Below are positions 42,610 to 51,011 of a stretch of 64,000 nt of DNA, piece by piece. A program made the position numbers and the translations under genes. This DNA is from Desmospora activa DSM 45169 (lineage in GTDB: Bacteria; Bacillota; Bacilli; Thermoactinomycetales; DSM-45169), in contig NZ_PZZP01000001.1 of NCBI RefSeq assembly GCF_003046315.1, positions 744,001 through 808,000 on the forward strand. The letters are read 5' to 3'. Each line of letters starts with the position of its first letter. The first letter of the stretch is position 1. The notes beneath the pieces were generated by a model. The model ran no database searches, was not told where the DNA came from, and saw nothing but the letters and a program-made list of their open reading frames with translations.

Positions 42610-44802
42610 TTAATACCGCTCTTTTAACATCTGTTTCACAGCCGGGAATATATAATGGCTGCCACCTCGATCTTGAACCTCGTCTACCATCATGGCGACG
42701 ACGATATCCGGTTGTTTATCGGGCGATTCTTTACCGGCCATCCAGGCGAGCCAACCGAGTTGGCGTTGGTTTTCATCGTCTTTGCTGGCTTTTAGTTCTG
42801 CGGTTCCCGTTTTAGCTCCTAACCATACCCCGTCGGTCCTTAAGTCGCGGGCAGAGCCCTTCTCTTGTGTAACGACGCCTTCCAATAAGTCTTTTACCTT
42901 ATTGGCGGTCTCTACTGAGACGATATTTTCCTTCCACATCTCGGGTGTCACTTTGCCGTCTTCCATGATGATTTGCGGTTTAACCATACTGCCTTCATTG
43001 GCGAAGGTGGTATACATCGTCGCCAGATGGAGGGGGCTGATCAATAGCTGCCCTTGTCCATATGCAGTATCTGCCAACAGGATTTCGTTTTCCAGCTTTT
43101 TATCGTTGGAGTATTGCGAGGGAGAGACGCCCAGCGGAATATCCATTTCCTCATCAAACCCAAATTTCTTTAGAAACTCGATCATCCGCTGTTCTCCGAT
43201 TTCCAAGCCGACCCGGGCAAAGTAGATATTGTCGGACCAAGCCATTCCCTTTGCTAAGTCGACTCCACCGCCAGGGTTATCCACCCGTGTGACAAAATAT
43301 CCGCCCCAGGTGGTATTTTTTTGCCACTTACCTTCATCGGTATTATAGCTGGTGTCAGGGGTGATGGCTCCGGTTTCCAATGCGATGGCAGAAGTGATGG
43401 ACTTCATGGTTGAGCCAGGGGAGTAGGGGATTTTTGCGCGATTGGCCAAAGGCTGGTCAGGGCCGCTCAAATATTGCCACTCCGCTTGGGACATCCCTTG
43501 AATAAACTTATTAGGATCGTAGGAAGGGGCGCTCACCATGGCCAATACTTCCCCGGTCGCCGGATCCAGTGCCACACCACCGCCTTTATCCTGCTGAATG
43601 CCGCGGTACAACTGTCGCTGGGTGCTTAAATCGATGGTGACTTGAATATCCTCTCCATCTGTACTCTCTTTTTGGCTGAAAACGGTTTTCTCTTTGGAGT
43701 CAGCATCGACGATTACCGTGCGCCAGCCGGGCTCTCCCCGCAACCGCTCTTCCAAATAAAGCTCCAGTCCTGATTGCCCAATCCAATCCCCTTTTTCATA
43801 GCCGTCTTTTTTCCGTTTTTCCAGTTGTTCATCGGTGATCGGTCGGATGTAACCCGTCACATGAGCGGTTAAATCCTTTTGTGGATAATGGCGAAGCGAG
43901 TTGTCCCGCACGGAAATGCCAGGCAGTTGCTCCCATTCTTTCACCTGCTTCAATTCAGTGCCTTCTACTGTTTTTACAGTGACAAACTGAAAGGGATCCT
44001 CTTTTTCGGCTTCGACCATTTCTTTCGTCAGCTTTTCCGGATCAAGAGCAAAAGCGTCGTTAAGCGCTTGTATCGTTTGATCACGGTCTTTGACCTGACT
44101 GGGGATATACCCGATAGCTACACGCTCTCGATTGGCGGCCAAAGGGTCACCCTTGCGGTCCTTGATTTCACCCCGCCGGCCTGGAGGCGTTTGGATCACC
44201 TTTACCTGTCCACCTTCCTCCAAATCGGGGTGGATCAAGGAAGGGGACCATTGTAAGCGCCATCCCTCTTCATCGGAAACCAAAGTACCCTTGTTTTCAA
44301 ACGAGATCTCACCGATATCCTTGGTTTTATAGATGCCACTAAAATCGATGGTTTCCGCCTTCTCATCGGCGGGAGTCTTCATGGTGAACGAAGCGGATTC
44401 TTGCTTCAGTGTTTTGGCGAAATCCTCGTGTCGTTTAATAAATGATTTTTTGTCGACCGATTGTTTTGTTTCTTCACTGGTGAGCGCATACATCTGATCA
44501 TATTGCTCTTTTTCCCAATGATTGAAGTATTGTTGCATTACGCGTTGTGGAGTTGATCCGGACATGGCATCAAGGGCAAAAATGGTGCCCCCAACCGCTA
44601 TACACAGAATAGCGACAGCACCACCGATCCACCACCATTTTCTGTTTTTTCGTTTCTGATCGGGGATCTTTATTTCTTCCTCTGGTTCTTGCGGCGTCTG
44701 TGGCGGTTCTTCCCCTTGTGTCTGTTTTTGTTCCGCTAGTTCTTTTTGCAGCTCTTCCGGTGTTTTTTCTTGCTTCTCTGATCCTTTTGGTTGCTCCTCC
44801 AT
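42610..44802 (-). CDS. Class B penicillin-binding protein, MecA/PBP3-like
   Basis: The 730-residue product starts with a Pro/Gln/Glu-rich cytosolic tail (1-52), then one transmembrane helix ('WWWIGGAVAILCIAVGGTIFAL'), an NTF2-like MecA_N domain (85-195), a dimerisation domain (200-400) and the transpeptidase domain. Active-site motifs are SPGSTMK with Ser near 463, SDN near 523 and KTGT near 663. It cross-links peptidoglycan outside the membrane. The MecA_N domain places it with PBP3 (PbpC) of Bacillus and PBP2a. Whether it has low beta-lactam affinity cannot be read from sequence. The unusually long acidic tail is notable. It appears monocistronic. Confidence 0.9.
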   Translation of the reverse strand: MEEQPKGSEKQEKTPEELQKELAEQKQTQGEEPPQTPQEPEEEIKIPDQKRKNRKWWWIGGAVAILCIAVGGTIFALDAMSGSTPQRVMQQYFNHWEKEQYDQMYALTSEETKQSVDKKSFIKRHEDFAKTLKQESASFTMKTPADEKAETIDFSGIYKTKDIGEISFENKGTLVSDEEGWRLQWSPSLIHPDLEEGGQVKVIQTPPGRRGEIKDRKGDPLAANRERVAIGYIPSQVKDRDQTIQALNDAFALDPEKLTKEMVEAEKEDPFQFVTVKTVEGTELKQVKEWEQLPGISVRDNSLRHYPQKDLTAHVTGYIRPITDEQLEKRKKDGYEKGDWIGQSGLELYLEERLRGEPGWRTVIVDADSKEKTVFSQKESTDGEDIQVTIDLSTQRQLYRGIQQDKGGGVALDPATGEVLAMVSAPSYDPNKFIQGMSQAEWQYLSGPDQPLANRAKIPYSPGSTMKSITSAIALETGAITPDTSYNTDEGKWQKNTTWGGYFVTRVDNPGGGVDLAKGMAWSDNIYFARVGLEIGEQRMIEFLKKFGFDEEMDIPLGVSPSQYSNDKKLENEILLADTAYGQGQLLISPLHLATMYTTFANEGSMVKPQIIMEDGKVTPEMWKENIVSVETANKVKDLLEGVVTQEKGSARDLRTDGVWLGAKTGTAELKASKDDENQRQLGWLAWMAGKESPDKQPDIVVAMMVDEVQDRGGSHYIFPAVKQMLKERY

Positions 44803-44890
44803 GACACTCTTTCACCTCATTCCGGTCTTTCACAATCCTCATTCTATCGTGAAATCTGTTGGCTGTGAATCATATTCTTACAAATAGACA

Positions 44891-44924
44891 AAAAGGAGGA
44901 GGCGAAACCTTCCGCCTCCTCCTG
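44891..44924 (-). terminator. Terminator of the fumarase gene
   Basis: AGGAGGAGGCG and CGCCTCCTCCT pair around AAACCTTC. On the minus strand TTTTT follows. Confidence 0.88.
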
Positions 44925-44957
44925 AAGATGCGGGACAAAGGATAGTCCATAGTCCTT

Positions 44958-46496
44958 TTATTTAAAAACCGGCTCTTTGAACTGGGACAGCTTTTCCAGT
45001 GCGGTCATCTCCACATCACGGTGTAAACTATTGCCGTGGGCGTCCATGGTGACGATGGCGGCAAAGTTTTTGACGGTTAAATGCCACATCGCTTCTGGAA
45101 CACCAAATTGGAGCAAGTCAACACCGTTGACCGCTGTGATGCAATCCGCGTAGTACTGGGCCGCACCACCGATGGCATTAAGATAGACGGCACCGTGTTC
45201 CTGTAGTCCAGCCAAGGTGCGTGCGCCCATTCCACCTTTGCCGATGACCGCGCGGATGCCGAATTTGCCGATAATGTCCGCCTGGTAGGGCTCCTCGCGA
45301 ATACTGGTGGTGGGGCCGGCGGCTTTTACCGTCCAATTGCCGTTTTCATCTTTTAACATCACGGGGCCACAGTGATAGATGACGCCTCCCTGTAAGTCAA
45401 CCGGGGCATCGTGATCCATCAGGTATTTGTGTAGTGCATCGCGACCGGTGTGGATCAGACCGTCGAGGATGACGACATCTCCCACTTTTAAATCTCGAAT
45501 CGCTTCTTCGCTGATGGGAGGGGTTAGCCTCACTTCACGAGTAGCGGGTGCTTGTTCCTGTGTTCCTGTTTCCGGCTCTTTTACTTCCACCCGTTGTGGT
45601 TTATCTTTATACAGCCAGGAGGTAATCGCTCCTGTCTTGGGATCGAGGGTTACCCCTTGGCGGCGAAAGGCCCAGCAGTTATAGGCGACAGAGACAAAGA
45701 AGCTGGCGGGGATACGGTGCATCGTTCCGATTTTACACCCGAGCAAGGTTGTATTGCCGCCGAAGCCCATCGTTCCGATGGAAAGCTCATTCGCCTTATC
45801 CAGGATATACGCTTCCAGTTGGGCCAGTTCCGGGTTGGGATTGGTATCGTTTGCCTGCCGGAATAATTGTTTTTTGGCCAGTTCATATCCGGTGGTCCGG
45901 TCGCCGCCGATACCGACGCCGATAAAGCCGGCACTACATCCCTGCCCCTGAGCTTGGTAGACACTGTGCAAGATACATTTGCGGATGCCATCCAGGTCGC
46001 GTCCGGCCCGGCCCAGTCCTTCCAACTCGCAGGGCAGGCTGTATTGGATGTTTTTGTTTTCACAGCCGCCCCCTTTTAAAATCAAGCGAACATCAATATC
46101 GTCCCGATTCCATTGTTCATAATGAATGACGGGTACCCCTTCGCCCAGGTTGTCACCGCTGTTTTCTCCTGTGAGCGAATCGACCGCGTTGGGGCGTAGT
46201 TTCCCGGTTTGGGTCGCCTCCACGATTGCTTCCCGGATTGCTTGAGAGATGGTCATCTGGTTGACGCCCACTGGAACATGGATGATAAAGGTGGGCATGC
46301 CCGTATCCTGACAGATGGGAGAAACGTTTTCCTCCGCCATGCGGATATTGTCATTGATGGTGGAAAGGGCGAGAGCCGATCGAGTGCCCGCGTTTTCTTT
46401 TGCTGTCGCTTTCCGGATAGCGGCACGCACATCCGGAGGAAGATTGGTCGACGTATCGGTGATCAAGGTAAGTAAACTATTTTTTAATTCCTGCAT
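44958..46496 (-). CDS. Class I fumarate hydratase (iron-sulfur)
   Basis: The 512-residue product fuses the alpha domain (1-290) and the beta swivel domain (320-512) of class I fumarases. The [4Fe-4S] ligands are the Cys in 'SPICQDTGMP', 'GQGCSAGFIG' and 'TTLLGCKIG'. The beta domain has 'LKVGDVVILDGLIHTGRDALH' and 'GPTTSIREEPYQADIIGKFGIRAVIGKGGMG'. It hydrates fumarate to malate, the step after SdhCAB 4 kb away. L(+)-tartrate dehydratase has the same architecture, but the TCA-cycle role is more likely. A linker rich in Glu, Thr and Pro joins the domains. GGAGTATGAGG lies upstream. Confidence 0.92.
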   Translation of the reverse strand: MQELKNSLLTLITDTSTNLPPDVRAAIRKATAKENAGTRSALALSTINDNIRMAEENVSPICQDTGMPTFIIHVPVGVNQMTISQAIREAIVEATQTGKLRPNAVDSLTGENSGDNLGEGVPVIHYEQWNRDDIDVRLILKGGGCENKNIQYSLPCELEGLGRAGRDLDGIRKCILHSVYQAQGQGCSAGFIGVGIGGDRTTGYELAKKQLFRQANDTNPNPELAQLEAYILDKANELSIGTMGFGGNTTLLGCKIGTMHRIPASFFVSVAYNCWAFRRQGVTLDPKTGAITSWLYKDKPQRVEVKEPETGTQEQAPATREVRLTPPISEEAIRDLKVGDVVILDGLIHTGRDALHKYLMDHDAPVDLQGGVIYHCGPVMLKDENGNWTVKAAGPTTSIREEPYQADIIGKFGIRAVIGKGGMGARTLAGLQEHGAVYLNAIGGAAQYYADCITAVNGVDLLQFGVPEAMWHLTVKNFAAIVTMDAHGNSLHRDVEMTALEKLSQFKEPVFK

Positions 46497-46585
46497 CCCT
46501 CATACTCCTTTGCACAGGGGTTTCCCCATTGTTTCTCCTCCATTATAACGTATTGGCGGATGATCCTCAGGTTGAAAAAACGAGC

Positions 46586-46629
46586 AAAAGCGCCTGTGAG
46601 ATCACGTGATCTCAATGACAGGCGCTTTA
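46586..46629 (-). terminator. Terminator of the zinc-ribbon gene
   Basis: AAAGCGCCTGT and ACAGGCGCTTT close a hairpin that contains the palindrome GAGATCACGTGATCTC. The minus-strand tail is TTTTGCTCGTTTTTT. Confidence 0.82.
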
Positions 46630-46639
46630 GAAGGAATGA

Positions 46640-46909
46640 TCAGTTGTTTCCGCTTTCATGATAGGGGCCGTGCGCTTGTGCTTGTGCCGTTTTAATAAAA
46701 CGCTCTTCCGCTTCAATCACACCGCAGACTCCGCATTGTACGCGGTAGCGTTCGCCGTGGTATGCCGCTTGAAAAGGATCGGTCGGTTGCACATTTTCCA
46801 GGATATCGCCGGTTTCGGGATCTTTTTTCACCGGCTGAACCACCTGTTCAATCAGATTAAAACGACTACGGTTGGTTCCGCAACTGGGACACAAGTAGGG
46901 GTTTTCCAT
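46640..46909 (-). CDS. Small zinc-ribbon protein of unknown function
   Basis: From ATG 46909 (AGGAGGTG six bases upstream) the product has 89 residues. Two Cys pairs, 'LCPSCGTNR' near 7-10 and 'QCGVCGVIE' near 60-63, are spaced like a zinc ribbon. The region between is polar, and the C-terminus is His/Gly-rich. I cannot assign a role. It has its own terminator. Confidence 0.72.
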   Translation of the reverse strand: MENPYLCPSCGTNRSRFNLIEQVVQPVKKDPETGDILENVQPTDPFQAAYHGERYRVQCGVCGVIEAEERFIKTAQAQAHGPYHESGNN

Positions 46910-47044
46910 GGGAGACACCTCCTGTTTTTATGCTCTCCATCTGTGTGATGAACATGCGTTTAAGGGATTGTGTCAGGGGAGGGATTGGGGTATGTTGAAG
47001 GAGAGTCTTTTCAGAAAAGTCGGGTTGAACAGGAGGAACACGGG

Positions 47045-48679
47045 ATGACAAAGGAACAAACATTTTTGGATGAGCATATTCCCGACATCCAGTCGTTGGA
47101 GCGAGCGATGGGTGAGGCTTATTGGGCGGCGGCTACCACGGGAAAAAAAGAAGAGGAAGAGCGTTACGCCCGATTGTTGCAGGAATGGATGGCATGGTTT
47201 GCCGATCATGAGCATTATGCCCGCTTAAAGGAGCTGCAAACAGAAACGGAAGCGGATCCGCTGCTGCGGCGGCAGTTGGAGCTGTTGCGCAATGAAGCGG
47301 AAGCCTATCAGATGGAAGAAGCGGAGGTGGAAGAGTGGGCCCGATTGGAAACGGAAATCGAGAGCGATTTTGTTAACTTCCGCGCCGAGTATCGCGGCCA
47401 GAAGCTGTCGGAAAATGAATTGAAGGAAATCTTGCGCTCGGAGCGAGACACCTATAAGCGGAAAGATGCCTGGAAAGCCAGCAAGCAGATTGGGACGGTG
47501 GTGGCGGATAAGGTGCGCCAGTTGGCCCGCTTGCGGAATCGGGCAGCCCAACACTTAGGTTATCGTGATTTTTATGCGATGTCGTTGACGCTGAATGAGA
47601 TTGACGAAACGTTTTTATTCTCGCTGTTGGAGGATCTAAAGAAGCGTACCGATGGTCCGTTTTCCGAATTAAAAAAGGAAATGGATAAAAAAGTGGCTGA
47701 ACCCTATGATAACGTTCGTCCAGAGGGATTAAGGCCCTGGCATTATAGCGATCCCTTTTTTCAGGAGGCGCCACCAGTCTATGATGTGAAGCTGGACCCT
47801 TTTTTTGAAGGGCGGAAGCTGGAGGAGTTGGCGGAGAAAACATTTACCGAGATGGGATTGGCGATTACCGCCATTTTGGAGCGCAGCGATCTCTATGAGC
47901 GTGAGGGGAAGTCGCAGCACGCTTTTTGCATCGATATCGACCGGGAAGGGGATACGCGTATTCTGTGTAATTTGCGCCCGGATGCGTATTGGATGGGGAC
48001 ACTTCTACACGAACTGGGACATGGCGTTTACGATCAAGAACACGATCCCCAGCTTCCCTATCTGTTACGACGTCCTGCTCACACTTCTACCACTGAGGCG
48101 ATTGCTATGCTGATGGGGCGACTGGTAAAGGAGCCGGAGTGGCTAAAACAGGCGGTGGGTGTGCCGGAGGAAGAGCTGGAGCAAGTAGCGGCAGCGCTGG
48201 CTCAGCAGAGCCGTCTCGATATGTTGGTGTTTGTGCGTTGGTGCTTGGTGATGATCTATTTTGAACGGGAACTGTACCGAGATCCGGAGCAGGATCTGGA
48301 TACCCGTTGGTGGGAGTTTGTTGAACAGTTTCAATTTATCCCTCGTCCGGAATCGCGAAAGGCGCCGGATTGGGCGGCGAAGATCCATCTTGGCACAGCA
48401 CCGGTTTATTATCAAAACTATTTGCTGGGTGAATTGATGGCCTCTCAGATTTTGCATCGATTGCAACAAGAATTTCCTGACCATGCCCATCCGTTGGTGA
48501 ATAATGCAAAGGCGGGGAACTTTTTAACGGAACGGATTTTCCGTCCCGGCAATCGGCAGCCCTGGACAAAGCTAATTGAAACGGCCACCGGTGAGAAGTT
48601 AAACCCCCAATATTTTATCGAGCAGTTTGTCGGGGAAGAAGAGGAAGCAAACGAGGAGCGAGAAACGAGTCGGCGGTGA
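47045..48679 (+). CDS. M2/M3-like zinc carboxypeptidase or oligopeptidase
   Basis: From ATG 47045 (AGGAGG eight bases upstream) the product has 544 residues, largely helical and without a signal peptide. The zinc site is 'LLHELGHGVYDQEHDP' near 319-334 (HEXXH), with the third ligand Glu in 'HTSTTEAIAMLMGRLV' near 350. 'HTSTTEAIA' is typical of family M2 (angiotensin-converting-enzyme-like) bacterial members. It probably trims peptides in the cytosol. The specificity is unknown. The frame extends upstream to 46970 without a start site. Confidence 0.87.
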   Translation: MTKEQTFLDEHIPDIQSLERAMGEAYWAAATTGKKEEEERYARLLQEWMAWFADHEHYARLKELQTETEADPLLRRQLELLRNEAEAYQMEEAEVEEWARLETEIESDFVNFRAEYRGQKLSENELKEILRSERDTYKRKDAWKASKQIGTVVADKVRQLARLRNRAAQHLGYRDFYAMSLTLNEIDETFLFSLLEDLKKRTDGPFSELKKEMDKKVAEPYDNVRPEGLRPWHYSDPFFQEAPPVYDVKLDPFFEGRKLEELAEKTFTEMGLAITAILERSDLYEREGKSQHAFCIDIDREGDTRILCNLRPDAYWMGTLLHELGHGVYDQEHDPQLPYLLRRPAHTSTTEAIAMLMGRLVKEPEWLKQAVGVPEEELEQVAAALAQQSRLDMLVFVRWCLVMIYFERELYRDPEQDLDTRWWEFVEQFQFIPRPESRKAPDWAAKIHLGTAPVYYQNYLLGELMASQILHRLQQEFPDHAHPLVNNAKAGNFLTERIFRPGNRQPWTKLIETATGEKLNPQYFIEQFVGEEEEANEERETSRR

Positions 48680-48925
48680 TAGGTGAGTTGACCGTGACGG
48701 GATTCGGTTTTTAACGTAGAAGTGCGGCGCTGGGTCACTAGCTGTTCCTCCTGCATATGTTGGCTGTCTGTGCTACCTTCCGGCCCCAACCAAGGCAATA
48801 TAGGAATCATTTGTGACCGCAAGGCGATTGAAGCCTGTGAACACACGCGGACTGTCGGTGTCGAGGTTGTTGCGCATCGGAAAGTGTCTACTTTCTAGGA
48901 GTGATAAGACTTTGTCATCAAGTGT
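48680..48925. other. Intergenic region without a supported gene
   Basis: Between the peptidase and the convergent HEXXH gene I find no credible coding frame or RNA family. A minus-strand frame (48445-48846) exists only by running antisense into the peptidase gene. Confidence 0.4.
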
Positions 48926-48955
48926 ACATCCCCCTAGTCAACACTAGGGGGATGT
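48926..48955 (-). terminator. Terminator of the HEXXH gene
   Basis: ACATCCCCCTAGT and ACTAGGGGGATGT form a 13-bp stem around a 4-base loop. Confidence 0.75.
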
Positions 48956-48969
48956 TGGTTCAAGGGATG

Positions 48970-49836
48970 TTATGACGGTGTTTCATCCTCATCCTGGGAA
49001 GCTTTGGCGGTAGACGTAAGCTCTTCCCAGCCCGTTTTCCAGTGGTGAAAAGTGGTGCGGATACGGTCGGGTCCCCACCCCTTCCCCGTCAACAACAACA
49101 AGTGATCCAACCACAGGGGAGACCAGGGCAATCCCATCACTTCCTGGGTGAAGGCGTGGGCGGCAATCTCCCGTAAACGCGTGATACGGCTCTTGCGATA
49201 GAAAGGTCCCCACTTTTTTTTGACGGCTTTGGGAAGCGCATCGTCTGTCCGACCCAATTGTGTCGATTCCAGGTGATGAAACCATTCATGCAAAAGGTGG
49301 AGGGCGATCAGATCGTCTTGGGAGATCTGAAAGCCGGAACGTCGAAAAAACTGATCCAATTGATCCAGGGAAGAGTGATGGATTTCAATCACCGGCGGTT
49401 TGTGTCGGTACTGTGCCCGCACCCATGAGTCAGAATCATCGGTACGCCTTCGTAGCAATTGAATTTTAACGTTGGAGCGGATAATCCGGTTTATCCAGGG
49501 TTCAAGTGTGCCTTTATAACGAAGGGATTGGGCTGCTTTTTGACCAAAGCGGATGGCTTCCGTTACGAGGGTGGAAATCTGAAGAGAGGATAGCTGGGGA
49601 TACCATTCATCTTGCTCTAATTCCTTCCATGCCAAAATCTCGGAGTGCAAAGGAGGCCACAACTGTTCCAAGGTTGCAAGGTGAATCGGAACTTTTTGCA
49701 CTCGTGAACGTGTAGCTGGTCGGGATAGCGGTGTTTTCGTCGGAACTCCCTCCCTTGACGGCTGCCACAATCCATTAGCGGGATGGTGAAGCCTTCGCTT
49801 GTGCTTCCACTCTATGTGTGTAACGGCTTGACTCAT
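48970..49836 (-). CDS. Unrecognised protein with an HEXXH zinc-protease motif
   Basis: From ATG 49836 the product has 288 residues (TTG 49842 is an alternative; the ribosome-binding site is weak). 'LIALHLLHEWFHHLES' near 175-190 contains HEWFH, and a possible third ligand Glu occurs in 'RLREIAAHAFTQEVMG' about 45 residues later, a gluzincin-like spacing. The N-terminus is basic and Pro-rich. There is no signal peptide or transmembrane helix. I do not recognise the family. It sits beside a spore protein gene, which may or may not be meaningful. Confidence 0.65.
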   Translation of the reverse strand: MSQAVTHIEWKHKRRLHHPANGLWQPSREGVPTKTPLSRPATRSRVQKVPIHLATLEQLWPPLHSEILAWKELEQDEWYPQLSSLQISTLVTEAIRFGQKAAQSLRYKGTLEPWINRIIRSNVKIQLLRRRTDDSDSWVRAQYRHKPPVIEIHHSSLDQLDQFFRRSGFQISQDDLIALHLLHEWFHHLESTQLGRTDDALPKAVKKKWGPFYRKSRITRLREIAAHAFTQEVMGLPWSPLWLDHLLLLTGKGWGPDRIRTTFHHWKTGWEELTSTAKASQDEDETPS

Positions 49837-49853
49837 TCCCAACTCGGCCTGAA

Positions 49854-49892
49854 GAAAAAGAGAGACGCTCCGTCCCGGTGGGGAGGAGCATC
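49854..49892 (-). terminator. Terminator of the SASP gene
   Basis: GACGCTCC and GGAGCATC pair (one G-T) and the minus-strand tail is TTTTTCTTC. Confidence 0.72.
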
Positions 49893-49912
49893 TAGCGATT
49901 AGGGTTAAAATG

Positions 49913-50119
49913 TTACCGCTGGGGTTCCCAGTGACCGATCATTTGTTGTTCTGCCATGGCAACCAAGCGTTTCGTGATTTCACCACCGACAGAGCCGTTG
50001 GCGCGGGAAGTGGTATCAGGTCCCAATTGAACACCAAACTCCTGCGAAATCTCCGCTTTCATCTGATCCAGTGCGGCACGGGCTTGGGGAGCGATCAGAC
50101 GGTTTCTGTTTCGTGGCAT
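49913..50119 (-). CDS. Alpha/beta-type small acid-soluble spore protein
   Basis: From ATG 50119 (GGAGGTG six bases upstream) the product has 68 residues. '[24 protein letters not shown]' with the GPR cleavage site around 'EISQEFGV', and '[24 protein letters not shown]', are the two SASP signatures. It coats and protects spore DNA and is degraded during germination. Which ssp paralog it is cannot be decided. An upstream in-frame ATG (50134) overlaps the ribosome-binding site. Confidence 0.95.
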   Translation of the reverse strand: MPRNRNRLIAPQARAALDQMKAEISQEFGVQLGPDTTSRANGSVGGEITKRLVAMAEQQMIGHWEPQR

Positions 50120-50157
50120 GTCATTCACCTCCAACCGAAGAGATGGAAATCCATTTC

Positions 50158-50186
50158 TATTTTGTGTTTTTCATGGATGTGTATAC
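50158..50186 (-). promoter_or_regulatory. Possible sigma-G promoter of the SASP gene
   Basis: On the minus strand GTATA (50182-50186) and CAAAATA (50158-50164) are 17 bases apart. They fit sigma-G (GHATR, CATNHTA) with one -10 mismatch. Confidence 0.45.
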
Positions 50187-50275
50187 CAATTGAAAAAATG
50201 TTTTAAGAAAGGGTGGATGGAAACAACAGGGGCGGGTAAGCTGTTTAAAAAAGCTGGATGAAGGAGGAGAATTCC

Positions 50276-50710
50276 ATGTTTTTTCACGGTATCCCCTTGG
50301 TACATCTCGTCAAACAAGCACCGGTTTTGTCCCCCTCAGAAAAACAATGGCGCCAATCACCTTCTCGACAGCGGGATGCCCGTCAGTTGGAAGAACTTCT
50401 CGGGTTTGAGCCTGTCCATCTACTCCGTTCCTCTGCGAATTATCCCCGTTATCGCTGTATTCAGGAGTGCCTTCAGTATGGTGATACGGTGTGGGTATTT
50501 CACGATGTGGGTTACCCGCGAGTTCAGTTGAGTGAGCATGAATGGGGTGTGCAGAAGTTAGACATGCGGCAAGCGTGTGGGGTGTTTACGGTGAGAGCAG
50601 ACGCCCCTCCCTGGATTCGCGCTTTTTGTCCAGAGGTGTTGGTATCGTTACAACGCGGAAGGGAGTGGAATAGGTCGGCCGGGCTGAGGAAGAAGCGGGT
50701 AACCCGTTGA
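50276..50710 (+). CDS. Hypothetical protein, 144 residues
   Basis: From ATG 50276 (AAGGAGGAG seven bases upstream) the product begins MFFHGIPLVHLVKQAPVLSP. It contains 'LEELLGFEPVHLLRSSANYPRYRCIQECLQYGDTVWVFHDVGYPRVQLSEHEWG' in parts and ends in basic residues. It has no signal or membrane segment, and I do not recognise a domain. The good ribosome-binding site and balanced composition support a real gene. Confidence 0.65.
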   Translation: MFFHGIPLVHLVKQAPVLSPSEKQWRQSPSRQRDARQLEELLGFEPVHLLRSSANYPRYRCIQECLQYGDTVWVFHDVGYPRVQLSEHEWGVQKLDMRQACGVFTVRADAPPWIRAFCPEVLVSLQRGREWNRSAGLRKKRVTR

Positions 50711-50782
50711 AGTTAAGGTTGGAACGTCAATATCAAGGGTTAAAATGATCCCGATTCATTTACAAGGAAGGGAGCCTGAACG

Positions 50783-51010
50783 ATGAAGGAACCGATTCGC
50801 AAAAAATGGATCTGGTTTGTGATGCTGGTGATTCTCTTGGGGAGTGTACCCTTTTACTTTCCTGTCGGCACCATTGGGGTGGTGATTGGGGGATTTCCGT
50901 TATGGGTGTGGGTATCGTTAACGTTTACGGTCTTGTTGAGCGCATATCTTAGTTGGATCTGTCTGACACAGTGGAAATTAGAAGAGGAAGAACAGAAGGA
51001 GGAGGTCTGA
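50783..51010 (+). CDS. Small two-helix membrane protein paired with a sodium symporter (DUF3311-like)
   Basis: The 75-residue product has two transmembrane helices ('WIWFVMLVILLGSVPFYF' and 'WVWVSLTFTVLLSAYLSWICL') and an acidic tail. Small proteins of this kind (DUF3311 or the YhdT group) precede SSS-family symporters in many bacteria and may be accessory subunits. It stops one base before the symporter start, so the two are coupled. The family name is inferred from size and context. Confidence 0.75.
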   Translation: MKEPIRKKWIWFVMLVILLGSVPFYFPVGTIGVVIGGFPLWVWVSLTFTVLLSAYLSWICLTQWKLEEEEQKEEV

Positions 51011-51011
51011 A

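Noticed and set aside
48445-48846. 133-codon minus-strand frame
   Set aside because: Most of it is antisense to the M2-like peptidase gene and its N-terminal part has no family or ribosome-binding site.
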